Of a stretch of 64,000 nt of DNA, positions 1 to 10,602 are shown one piece after another. Where the stretch lies: contig CM067511.1 in assembly GCA_034509495.1 (NCBI GenBank), positions 25,455,700-25,519,699 of the forward strand, in the 5' to 3' direction. Position 1 is the stretch's first letter. Every line of letters starts with the position of its first letter. The translations under genes and the position numbers were made by a program. The notes beneath the pieces were generated by a model, which had not been told where the DNA came from, did no database searches, and saw only the letters and a program-made list of their open reading frames with translations. Origin of the DNA: Acestrorhynchus altus. Lineage: Eukaryota > Chordata > Actinopteri > Characiformes > Acestrorhynchidae.

Positions 1-1155
1 ATGATGCGGAAAGCAAAATGAGTTTGTTAGAAGAGATACAATGCATGATGAAGTGGGGAGAGAAATGAGTAAGCAAAATGCAGCGGTTCAGATGAGGGTC
101 ACAGTGTTAAACAATGACAAGGCAGGAGGACAAAGGATCACAGCAAACATACCAAAATCACTATGAACTCTGTAAAGAACGAATTCCCCCTGCACTCCCA
201 AATCCTAAAGTTGTCTCCAGAATCCCATCCCCCTGCTGAGCTGGTGCTGTTGTCCATGTTTTCTCTCCAACTAATCTCCCTTAAGCTTTTGCGCTTTGCC
301 CTTTGCAGGCCTTAGAGGTTGCTGGCCTAATGTGTGGCCAAACATGAGGGCACAGCATGAGGTTCACATTGTGGCCTGGCCCACTCAGTAATCTTCTCTT
401 AATCTATTTATCCTTGCACTCCTATCCTCACATTCCCTCGTTTTCTGGTTCCTCCAGCCTTCCTTGAAGTAGGAATGGGCATTTCAGTTCGCCCTCACCC
501 GCCAAAAACGGCTACAGGCTTCTGCATGCCAGTAGGCACCCACTTCAGCAAACGTTACTAACCTTGTCACACATTTCGCGGCAAAACTTTGTATTTAAAG
601 CGTTAAAACAGTTTGATTGTAGAAGAATTTCGTTGGCCAATAGCCAGCGACGAAGTAACAATCTTGTATTCCAGTAAAATGATGATGAGTTGAGTAGGCT
701 TAGTTACATGCGTGCTACGTTACGTACCTATAGCTGTTAGTCACATGACCCTATCATTGGATTCCAATCGAGCTGTAGTTCAAAACACTGCAATCGCACA
801 ATTTCAATTTACCCAAATAAATTAAGCCTGTATCACTAAATTGAGTTTGAGGTCAAATTTCACTGACAAACAGATGATTGCAAGTTTATACACAAAGCAA
901 TAGAAAAAAAAGAAAAAAGAAACCCCTTTGACATTGACATTGGATTTAATATTTCTCCAAATTAAGTCGGATGTGCTTTTCAGTAATATACAATCAGCCT
1001 GTGTGTACAATACAACATGTTTGAGTGGAATCCAGATGTTTCCCACTGGCACCTGCCACTCTTTATATGCATACTGGTATTATCCCCTGCACCACCCTCA
1101 CATCAGCGTGCTGTCGTTCCCCCAGGCTACCTTCTCTTAGCTAAGCAGTTCTAGT
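1..1155. other. No gene or recognised repeat
   Basis: AT-rich apparently unique DNA. Open frames here are short and resemble no protein family I know. Confidence 0.6.
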
Positions 1156-1159
1156 TTAT

Positions 1160-1330
1160 GTAACAGTTGGCTGCCTGGCATTAGTGTCGTAGGCGGTAAG
1201 ATCTGTACTGATCTTTTCTGTACTGCTAAGCAAGACTCTATGCAGGCTGAGTGTTGCAGTATTCATTCCTGTATTAACACAAGATTATAATGTCAGTGTT
1301 TCTTTGGCAGATTATTAATAGGCAATTAAG
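1160..1330. repeat. Diverged interspersed repeat, copy 1
   Basis: This segment shares ordered blocks with 46600-46770. Both carry TTGGCTGC followed by TGGC, then TGTACTGCT, then CTATGCA, then CAAGATTATA, then GTGTTT and TTGGCAG, over about 160 bases in the same order. Sequence between the blocks has diverged. No transposase or tRNA-like head is visible, so the class is unknown; an old non-autonomous DNA transposon or SINE fragment is most likely. Confidence 0.5.
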
Positions 1331-1334
1331 GAAT

Positions 1335-2165
1335 GAAAGATGCCACCGAATCAGTGCTGCTAAGAGCAGACCTCTGAATGACAACGTGCACACGAAAGCC
1401 GTTTTCATATCCAGATCCTGGTATGTGACCGGTGTAGTAGTGAGCAGGAGTTATATAAATAACAAAATGTATTTAAAAACCACTTTTGATGAGATGTGTT
1501 TAGCATCGAACTCCTGGTAAACAAGACTCACAAAGAACAGCCAAAAGCTGACGTGCATAGAAATCGTGTTCAGAAATAACCCCAAAAACTAAACTGTTAA
1601 AGCAGATTGCTTGCTTGTGTCAGTTTCAGTTCACACTCGTCTTCATTTTAATTTCCTCTGAGTTATACTTAAAGTAAAGTTCCAGCAAGACTGTCCTGTT
1701 AATTACATTAAATTCCCATAAACAAGTTCATACATGCAAGATTCTGAAAATGACCAAAACATCCAATGCAAGGCTGGGTGAGTAAGAAAAGGGGTGGACC
1801 GTTACAGAAGAGCAGCTGGACGTTTGCTGGATTGTCTGTTTGACTGGCAGTCAGGTGTTATGGGGGCTTTGTTGGTCTAAGTACAGAGGGTAAACACTAG
1901 TGTCCAATGGAAGGTGAAAAGGAGAGTGGGACGTGTTGTAGTGATGGGACTTTCTGTGAGCCATAGTGAGAAGGATGGGAAAAAAAGAAATGTTGCCAAT
2001 AACAAGTAGGGGAACGTAGCTGAGAAACTTCCGAGCCGGCTTTAGAGGAAAAGGGCAGGAGTGTGTGTGTGTGTGCAGTAGATGTGATATGGATGCAAGC
2101 CACCGGGGAGTTATGAAAAAAACATAAAGGTGGGAATGCAGTGTGAGGATGTTTATTTGTTCGAA
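1335..2165. other. No gene or recognised repeat
   Basis: Unique-looking sequence up to the GA block. A short GT run lies at about 2060-2075. Confidence 0.55.
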
Positions 2166-2167
<2 letters not shown>

Positions 2168-2225
<58 letters not shown>

Positions 2226-2226
2226 T
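2168..2226. repeat. (GA)n microsatellite
   Basis: Almost perfect GA dinucleotide run, the first part of a purine-rich region that resumes at 2309. Confidence 0.97.
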
Positions 2227-2308
2227 AAGAAGCATGAAAAAGAGGACCAAGGAGAAGATCAGAGAGTATGAAGGGCAGAGTGTATGTCAGGCCCTATTCA
2301 CACCTGGC

Positions 2309-2371
<63 letters not shown>

Positions 2372-2376
2372 CAGAC

Positions 2377-2407
<31 letters not shown>

Positions 2408-2491
2408 CTGAGTGTGTGAGAGAGAGAGAGAGTGAGTGAGAGAGAGAGAGAGAGAGAGAGTGAGAGAGAGAGTGAGAGAGAGAGTTTGTGT

Positions 2492-2525
<34 letters not shown>

Positions 2526-2539
2526 GTGAGAGAGAGAGA

Positions 2540-2571
<32 letters not shown>
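2309..2571. repeat. Compound GA-rich polypurine microsatellite
   Basis: About 260 bases of GA repeat broken at intervals by single pyrimidines (GAGT, GACA, GATA units). Apart from these, one strand is purine and the other pyrimidine. Serine/leucine-rich and arginine/glutamate-rich open frames across it are low-complexity artefacts. Confidence 0.97.
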
Positions 2572-4189
2572 TACCCTCTTGCAGTGTGAAGTAGGATTGA
2601 CTCCTAAGGCCAACACGACTGACGTACAATCAGTAGGACAGAAGTAATGCTAGGGGTCAGTCTTCACATTTTGGTTACCAATGCAAGCATCTGTTCAGGA
2701 TCATTCCAAGCCAAGTTGTACTTCTACTTCTGCCATGGTACTGTAACACCATAACACTCTGCAAATGCCATGGAGCAGTAATTAAATATGTTTACACTGC
2801 TTGCAAAACAAACAAATGCAAACAAACCATTCTCAGCTCATTAAGAGAACAGCCATCACTAAATTAACCATCCCACAAGTGTGAGCACGACGGGAGAAAA
2901 CATTACAAAGCCTGAACCTTTCCAGTCCAGCAAAGTGTCAGTATGGCCCAGACTAACTCATTAGCAGCTGTGCAGACCCAGGGACGGTGCGCAGGGGTCC
3001 GTCACAATGTCAGAATGTCACACTAGGCTAAGCTATCCTCGGCCCTCTCGCTCGACCCCTCAATCCCGCTGATCAGCCAGACTTTCCCAGGGTTTTACTG
3101 GGTTTTCCACTGCTGTTTGCAAAGTACACACTGTCCTTCACCTGTCCCTATAGATAAGCAAGATCATTTTTATCCTGAAGAGGGAAAAGAGGCAAACGGA
3201 ATGACGACAGGTGACAAATGGCAAAACACCTTCAAGGCCCCAAGATGACATAAATTCAAAACTGACTCAATTTGCAATTACAGCCAAACAGACTAAAATT
3301 TGGACGATGCTAAAAAATCCAGTGATCAAATGAAGTTGAAATGGGACCACAAACAACTATTATGACACTTAAACGAAACAAATCTATTACACTGATTATA
3401 AGCAGTCAAAGCTTAAAACAAAGGATGTGCAAAGTGTCTGCAATAGAATAGAATTTTTCATTTCAACAATTTTTATTATTATTTTTTTTTTCCAATCAAT
3501 ATCTTTCTTCTTGCAAGCCCTGCATTGCACACCATTGTGGTTCCTTCTTCTCCTGAGAGAAGCCTCGTGAAAATTAACATTAGTCAATGTGTGAAAGGCC
3601 TTGCTAAGAAGCTCCCCTGGGTTCCTTTGCGACCTCAAGGACTATTACATTCCTACTGGTCGAATAGGGAGGGTAACAATGGCCTTGCATTACTTCCAAC
3701 CTGAGCAGCACCAACAAATCTCCTTCTGAGCTTCTCCGGATAATACTGTTTCATTTGGTTCTCCTAATCCACATTTAGTACTTGTGAAAATCTGACAGTT
3801 TTAGGTCCAATTCATGCAGAGATATACAAAGTTCAAGTTCATAAAGTGTCAAGCACCACTATCTCTCTTACAATATACTCATATTTACATATTTAAAATA
3901 GCCTCAACTTCCAGTTCATTTCTATTTCTATTCACAAATCCTGTCTTGTGATAACGCACAAGATTCTGCTCACTCTCAACACCTCGATTATTAGAATGAA
4001 CCGTGCCCTTTGCAAGTGGTGATGAACATTTGAACTGTAAGAGAACAAAAACTAAATAAATAAAAAGAAACCAAGATACATTTCCTACAGTATAGAACGG
4101 AGGCCACACTGGGCGACACAGATATACATATAAATAGTTCAGGTACTGGAGTCTGTCGCTCATCGAAGTGCCAGCTATATTTCTCTTGA
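2572..4189. other. No gene or recognised repeat
   Basis: Unique-looking sequence with a T run at about 3481-3491. No coding signal is seen on either strand. Confidence 0.55.
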
Positions 4190-4560
4190 CCAATCACACT
4201 GCGATCTGCGGTAGGGAGGCAGTTGGAAACAAATGAGCTTGGTCTGCAGGCTAATTAGCCTCTCCTGGGATTTGTGCAGCAGAAACAATGGAAGATGCTC
4301 TTTAATGAGGATCGCCTGGGTGCCTTTGCCTGAGCTCCCCTTGCATGGCATGAGTCGCATCTCATTGCACTTTGCAAACCATGAACTCTGACCCCATTAT
4401 TAATAACCAAGCCTTGTTTAACAACTTTCTCCAAGATTTGTAAAAAGTTGAGTTTTAAGTGGCTCATTAGGTAGAGCGGGAACACTAACATATTCCGCTG
4501 GCTTTTCTGACGCCGGGAGGAAAGAGTTCCGTCCTATTTGACAAGTAAAACTAAGAAACC
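4190..4560. promoter_or_regulatory. Candidate conserved non-coding element
   Basis: High-complexity sequence without simple repeats or transposon signatures. It is rich in homeodomain-like cores (several ATTAG/CTAAT and a TTATTAATAA block), a CCAAT box (ACCAATCA at about 4190), HMG-like ACAATGG and TTTGCAAA. This texture is typical of vertebrate developmental enhancers. I cannot align it to other genomes, so conservation is inferred from composition only. Confidence 0.35.
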
Positions 4561-4847
4561 GCTGGATGGATGTAAACAGACGCCTATGGAATAGGAACAC
4601 TGACCTTGATATACTGATTCCAAAATTACCCACACTGTATGAAACAGCTTAGCAGATCAGATTCAAGTAGCAAGAAGAGAAGGATGTTGTGTAAGTCTGA
4701 TATACAGCACGTGTTCACCGAAACAAGAAAATAGTCACACGTGCTAGATATTGTTATTTTCAGGACATCTTACACTAAGCAAATTTGTCTTCATTTAAGA
4801 TGTAAAAATAAGAGAATTTCAGAATCTGAATTTAAATATTTTCATGA

Positions 4848-4930
4848 GTTTTCCCGCCCTTGCGCTCAGAGTTGCCGGCTGGGCACCGGCTCACCCGTGA
4901 CCCTATTCAGGAATAAGCGGTTCACAAAAT
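4848..4930 (+). mobile_element. 5'-truncated tRNA-SINE, family A, 3' end
   Basis: The segment matches the reverse complement of 25115-25210 with few changes, including GGCTGGGCACCGGCTCAC and CAGGAATAAG.GGTTCA.AAAATG. Only the 3' tail is present; the tRNA-like head is missing. Its terminal tetranucleotide runs straight into the following GAAT microsatellite. Confidence 0.85.
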
Positions 4931-4974
4931 GAATGAATGAATGAATGAATGAATGAATGAATGAATGAATGAAT
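4928..4974 (+). repeat. (GAAT)n microsatellite at a SINE tail
   Basis: About eleven tandem GAAT units directly continuing the 3' end of the family A SINE, most simply explained as expansion of the SINE tail. Confidence 0.95.
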
Positions 4975-6778
4975 TTTACCAGGTTGTGGTTTATAAGGAC
5001 TAAAATGTATAAACTTTTGGAAATGTATCATCCAAGGTTAAAAATGCAGTAATATTGATGAGTTATTTATAATGGTTAGTGTGACAAGGATTTTTAAAAT
5101 ATGCTTTTCAAAATACTTGACAGTCCAAACAAAATAAAAAACCTGAATATCCCTATTTTTTTATTACTTATGTATCTATATTATCCCTTTTCTCTATTCT
5201 GACATTTGTGAAACACTGCATGAGCAAAGAAAGAGCGCAAACAGCCCCTCCCTTCTCGTTTTCCTCTGTATATCTTTCCCCCGAAATCTAGGTCAGTGAC
5301 ATATTTAGCCGTGCTACTGTCCCCATGGACAGAGCAGTAAACAAGCACCGGACGGTTCCTTTGGCATTTAAACCGGGGTTGAATTCAGTTGAACGAATGA
5401 ATTATAGCTATTTTCTGAGTTTTACTCGCTGGTTATTCATCAAACAATGAGGAGACATGACTATATAATATATATCATGTAGCCGTATTTTATAATATGT
5501 GTATCATTTCTGTGGGTCACTCTGATCCGGAGTTATGACGCCTATAAGAGGGTTCAGGTTTAAAGAGTTAAACCACATAAAAATGCATCATTTGAATGTT
5601 TCTTTCACACTATTTGTCTTTGCATCTTTGATAGCGTAGGCCTGAATAAACATTATGTCCCTTTAACACCCTGAAGGTCATAATACAGTAATGCCTCGAT
5701 ATATTTTATTTTGAATAGGAAACCATTGCAGTGAATGCAATAGTCCTCCTCCTTCGGCATCCTGATGATAATTCATAATTAAACCTGCCTGAAGAGTTTC
5801 TCTTTTCACAAAGTTCTTCACACTTTCAAAACTAAACAACACTGAGCAATAAATGCATAAAAAAACCCTCTTCCAATACCTTTGATCTGTCGTTTTGATG
5901 AGCTGGTAAAGGAAGGAAGTCAGTCTCACTACAAACTTTACACAGGCGCTGATGCCAGATAACGAAACGGGATGAGAGACGAATATGACATTTATAAAAA
6001 TTGTTTGTCACTGTTTGCAATTTCACCGAGCCATTTTGCTGACAGGCGTCGTCGACCACGACGCAAGCAGAATTCTGAACACTTTAGAAATCAAAACCTG
6101 ATAATGGTTTTGTTTATCAAGTGCTCCAAGTAATGCCCCTGCCACTAAACCTCCTTTTCATAACACTCACATGAGCCTACCTCATAAAATTATCTAAGAA
6201 AATTGATCTGTTTTCTCACTAATGTGCTCGAGCGAAAAGAAGAAAAGTGTTTTCTTTCTACAAATGCACTAAGCTTTAAGACTCACAATAGGAAAGAAAA
6301 TACTGTTGCTGAATGACTGATTCGAATTCCAATCACAGCTGTGATGTGGCAGAATAATGCCCTGACGCTTCGGGAACTCGTCAAGTATGTAACACAACCA
6401 ATTTTTCATATTACAACCAGTGCTTTAGAGTTTGCAGACCAGCTTTATTAACATCTTGGGGTTTCCAGCAGGGCAGATACAGTAAAGGGCTGTAAATCTA
6501 GAGGGTTCTACAAGGAGGCCTCAGAGAGCATGCCTGGAGCAACCTACAGGAGAGCCTAGCATGCCTTAAGGCTTTCTCCACAGCCCTAAATCCCCTGCAT
6601 GGAATCGCAACGGTGCTGGAAATCATATCTACAAGCTCTTCTGGAACAGACTAGAAGGAGAATCGCCAGCCAACTTCCATGTCTTTGGAGTAAAAGAAAA
6701 AGAAACTGCACACTCCTGGAGACTTTGTTTTTCAGGTAATGTCTAATTTGCAGTTATGTATCAATTGGTAGAGAAAAT
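4975..6778. other. No gene or recognised repeat
   Basis: AT-rich, apparently unique sequence with a short TA-rich patch at about 5462-5478. Confidence 0.55.
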
Positions 6779-6779
6779 A

Positions 6780-6932
6780 CGTGCATGGTGGGAATTTGTC
6801 CACCGCATTTAACCCATAAAGTGGGAATTCAGACACTTCAGCCACGTCCTGCCAATTCAGGGAACTGAACCTTCAACCTTCCAGTGACAAGGCTCGATCC
6901 CTTACCAGCAGGCCACAGCTGCCCCTGGTTAG
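6780..6932 (-). mobile_element. tRNA-derived SINE, family B
   Basis: Read on the minus strand it has a tRNA-like head (GTGGCCTG.TGGTAAGG as A-box region, GGTTCAGTTCCC as B box), then GGCAGGAC.TGGCTGAAGTG, then a tail with GGGTTAAATGCGGTGGACAAATTCCC. The same body occurs at 8655, 22484, 27851, 39385 and 53958. It would have been transcribed by RNA polymerase III from its internal promoter; this copy is diverged. Confidence 0.8.
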
Positions 6933-7421
6933 CCAGTATGTTTGGATGGGGGTGCAACGCAAATTGTATTTTTACCCTTGATTGTGCGATCTGTGTTTTC
7001 CAGCACTGGGCTTCAATCACTACCCCATACGATATCACCCCAGAAGCATGTGACTTTACTTTTAAACGAAAGGACCAATTACAAAGCACTGAAATATGCA
7101 CAAACATCATTAGTCTGCTTTAAAAAACCTCTAAACGTGATGATTCATCTCATTAACCGAGTGTTGCGTTAAATGTGTGAGCAGGATCTACTCTCACACA
7201 CAAATAACTAGAAATAGCACTACTTTCACAAACTTGTTCATGAAATCAAGAATTAAATACATATGTTATTGTATTAGTTGGCCAACAGAGGAAACATTAA
7301 CACTGTAAATGATGATTATACTGATTGAGTCTATGAAAAAAAAGAAATGTGATTATTAAATCTAGAAATTAAAATGTAAATGAAGTAAACACTTTAATTA
7401 CTTATTGCAATGAGCAAATTC

Positions 7422-7464
7422 ACATTTCTAAATAATAATAAAAATAAATTATATTTAGAAATGT
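7422..7464. repeat. Perfect 13-bp inverted repeat
   Basis: ACATTTCTAAATA at 7422-7434 is the exact reverse complement of 7452-7464, with a 17-nt AT-rich loop. Similarity continues outward with two mismatches. It may be the core of an old palindromic transposon derivative. Confidence 0.8.
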
Positions 7465-7510
7465 AAGTTTCCATTTAAAATTACAATATTGTTATAATAT
7501 GTTTTAAATT

Positions 7511-7511
<1 letters not shown>

Positions 7512-7551
<40 letters not shown>
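7512..7551 (+). repeat. (AAT)n microsatellite
   Basis: Perfect trinucleotide run. Confidence 0.97.
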
Positions 7552-7553
<2 letters not shown>

Positions 7554-8019
7554 AACAACATGTCTGGAGTTTATTATTAATGCCAGAGTCATTTGTTGAA
7601 TCAACCTACAAAGAAAATTCAGTATTCTGAAGAATGTGAATCCTCGCTTCAGAGGCTAATGAGCCTCCATAATGTAATAATCCTACAGTTCATTATGCAG
7701 TAAATGCTAGAAGATAAAGACAAAAATATAGTATGAAAATGAGCCACTAAGGCTGCGAGCACCTTAGTTTGTTCCTGGTTTTTGGGGTACGTTACACTTC
7801 TCATAATCAAGTCTTACAGCGACTCACTACATTAGGCAGATGCAATTATGAAGTGGGTGCAAATAAGAGCAGCACATTGCACATCAGCAAAACGTGCTTT
7901 TAAGCCGGAGCAAAATCACAAAAGTGAAACGTCGAAGTTCAGGTACATAACTCTTGATTTATTCTCCTAATACCCACTGATCCTGTTCACCATAAGCATA
8001 AAAAGAACTCTCTGTCTAG

Positions 8020-8420
8020 TCACATCTGCTCCTGACAGACTCCACTGGTTGCTAAGGTAGCATGTAAAAGCGCTACTATTTGCAAGGTCCTACTCTTCCT
8101 CTTCCTTCATATCTCTCCCCACCAGAATGTTCCATTCACATTGGGCTTTAATCTCGAACCAATCCTCGTTTTGTTGATCATGCAAAGCCGGTGCACACAG
8201 ACGTACAGATCTTCATGTATCTTGCAGCTTCAGTGCCTGGGATTTGCCAGACCCTACACCCACCAGACACAATAGAAGCCCAGTGTGTGAGAAGAAAAGA
8301 GTTCGAGTCAGGCTTTAAATTCTCTGTGCAGTGAAACTCTGGAATATGGCAAATTATCTGATAGACAGCACTTTGGAAAAATGAGCACGTCAAACTTTGT
8401 CCATCTCCTTGTACAAAACA
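8020..8420 (+). mobile_element. Possible relic of LINE ORF2 C-terminus
   Basis: At about 8040 a frame reads RLHWLL, like the LHWLPV motif near the end of L2-type reverse transcriptase ORFs. About 98 codons downstream (8338) another reads LWNMANYL, in the position of the usual LWNSLP motif. The intervening frame is broken by stops. The spacing is right but the similarity is weak, so this could be chance. Confidence 0.3.
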
Positions 8421-8654
8421 TGGTTAATCCTGGGCCAAAGAGCAGTTACACACGATATTTTAGCTAAAAATGATGGGTAAACCTGACTAATATGTAAAAT
8501 ACACATATCATCTTTTAGCTTTTTTATTTGAAATTTGATTCGACCAACAAACATATTGCAAAATTAGGGTCCAGAGGGTCCGGAATGACCGAGATGGTAA
8601 GAAAAACGAAAATGTGCACACAGATCTACATGTAAATGTCCCTTCCAGGGAAAC

Positions 8655-8852
8655 ACACACATACTAGTGAATTCATACACTAGTGGGGCAGTGAGCACAA
8701 GTGACAGGAGCAGTAGCCAATCCTATTCACGGCACCCAGGGAGCAGTTACGGAGCACTTCAGTCATGTCCTGCCAGTTAAGGGAATAGAACCAGTAACCT
8801 TCCAGTCACATGTCATGTTCCCTAACCACCAGGCCACGGCTGGCAGATTAGC
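8655..8852 (-). mobile_element. tRNA-derived SINE, family B
   Basis: On the minus strand: GTGGCCTGGTGGTTAGGGAA (A-box region), CTGGAAGGTTACTGGTTC (B-box region), CTGGCAGGACATGACTGAAGTG, then a tail with CACTAGTG and short CA runs. This is one of the better preserved heads in the window. Confidence 0.85.
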
Positions 8853-10535
8853 CAATACCTTTATTTTTACCATACCAAAATTATAATGATATTTTAAGAC
8901 ATTTTCATGGTATTTGGACACAGATGATATGTAATAGTAGCAGCAGATTCTTAAAACACTATTCAAACACTAGCCTAAACTTGGTCCAGTCATTTTATTC
9001 AATATTTGCTGCACTATATCCAATTAAACAGGACTCCATAAAATGCACAAATGCTACGTTGTGCATCACAATAAAAACATTTATCACAATGTAATAAATA
9101 TATCGTCACATTCCCCACCCCTAAAATTGCCTTTTCACTTTATTGTTAGTCATACAGCCTTTAGGTTTCTAACCATAATGCCATTGACGATAGAAAAATC
9201 CAGCTTCCAAGTCAGCCACGTCAGCCTTATGCTGTTTTTATCAGCTGAGTAAATGATTCAGACATTGCTCATGAAGATTTATGAGTATTAATTAAAGAAG
9301 CATGGAGTAGACAAGTTTAAGGCTAAGCATGTCTTTACTGGAGAAGATCCAGAGGTCCAACGGTCACACCCTGAGTTGTGCTTCCGTTTGCACGTTCGTC
9401 TGCCGTTCAAATGAGTATCTGGTTAGTTAGCTCTTTAATGTCAACAGGAGTGGTAGCTCCTGGAGAATACAGGTGTTTATGAAATATCAATGTGAATTTA
9501 TATGGATTTTTGTAACATTCATATCATGTAAGCATTTAGAGGTGCTAGTAAGGGCCTACTTGACTCCAATTCTGGTGCTCATTTTAGCAGCACAAATTTT
9601 CCAAAATAGCCTGATACAACAATCTCTTTACATTAAAGCAACATTAAAAATGTAAACATGGCATGCTGAACAGCACCACTGACTTTAGGTAGGATGGATG
9701 CAACTGCAGGCACTTTACATTTTTCACTTTTTCCCACTATTCTCATACCAAAGAGTATGTTTGGATGGATGTATCTTACTGATACAGTTCATTCTGTATT
9801 TGAAACTGCTTTGGTGGTCCCTTGATCCCACTGATGGACAGAGCAGAGGGCATTTGAAATTGTGTAGCAACAAGTGAGTTACAGTCAGTGACTGGACACT
9901 GCAGCTATATGGAAGGCACGTAAGATAAAATAGTTAAATAAGGCACCTCTGACGGAAAGCCTGCAGTGAGAGTACCTCCACTGCCCACAAACGCTCTCTC
10001 ACTGTGTCTGAAGTCTAGACTGCTCCTGAGCAGCTCTGCTTTGTTTCCTCATCATGCAAATTATGTTTTTATTGATCCAAGATCCTTTCAAAAGCATGTC
10101 TGCCAGCGACGGTAGCTCAGCCAGGGGGATACTGCATCATGCAGCAAGTCAATAAGTGCAGATCATAAATTTTGCCATTCCAGGTTTGGCCAGAGGGCCT
10201 CACCTGATGCTTAGAGAGCATACCCAGACATTAAACCAATCATCAACTTGCTTCCTGTATAAAAACAGACAATGCTCCAAAGCTACAGGCACCAGTAACT
10301 TCAAAGGTACAAAGGTAAGCAATACACTGACAGGGCCTCTGGAGGAAAGATGGAATAATGGAAACAAAACAATAAAAAGTTAATAAAGGCATTTTAGAGA
10401 GGAAGTCATTCATCAGCATTTTAAGGCTTATGTGTAAACATTAACGAAGTTTTGAAAACTGATGTACTCCACCATAATATTTAGACAACATTGTACATCT
10501 GGATTGCCATTCTTATGTCTAGGAAAACAAAGGGC
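8853..10535. other. No gene or recognised repeat
   Basis: Unique-looking sequence. A short stretch at 10112-10130 (GGTAGCTCAGCC) resembles a tRNA A box but lacks a B box at the expected distance. Confidence 0.5.
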
Positions 10536-10536
10536 A

Positions 10537-10600
<64 letters not shown>
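10536..10600 (+). repeat. (TA)n(CA)n compound microsatellite
   Basis: Short TA run followed by about 24 CA units. Confidence 0.97.

Positions 10601-10602
<2 letters not shown>

Larger units (their letters stand above)
6933..8019. other. AT-rich unique sequence
   Basis: Contains the hairpin at 7422-7464 and an AAT microsatellite (7512-7551). The part at 7640-7760 is of higher complexity with several ATTA cores, but I cannot support a specific function. Confidence 0.5.

Noticed and set aside
2287..2629. Open frames of 109 and 111 residues rich in serine and leucine
   Set aside because: They read directly through the GA microsatellite and have no sequence content beyond the repeat.
6720..6745. 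Plus-strand TTTTTCAG followed by GTAATG as a recursive splice site
   Set aside because: The tract is short, the donor is not a strong consensus, and nothing nearby supports plus-strand transcription.
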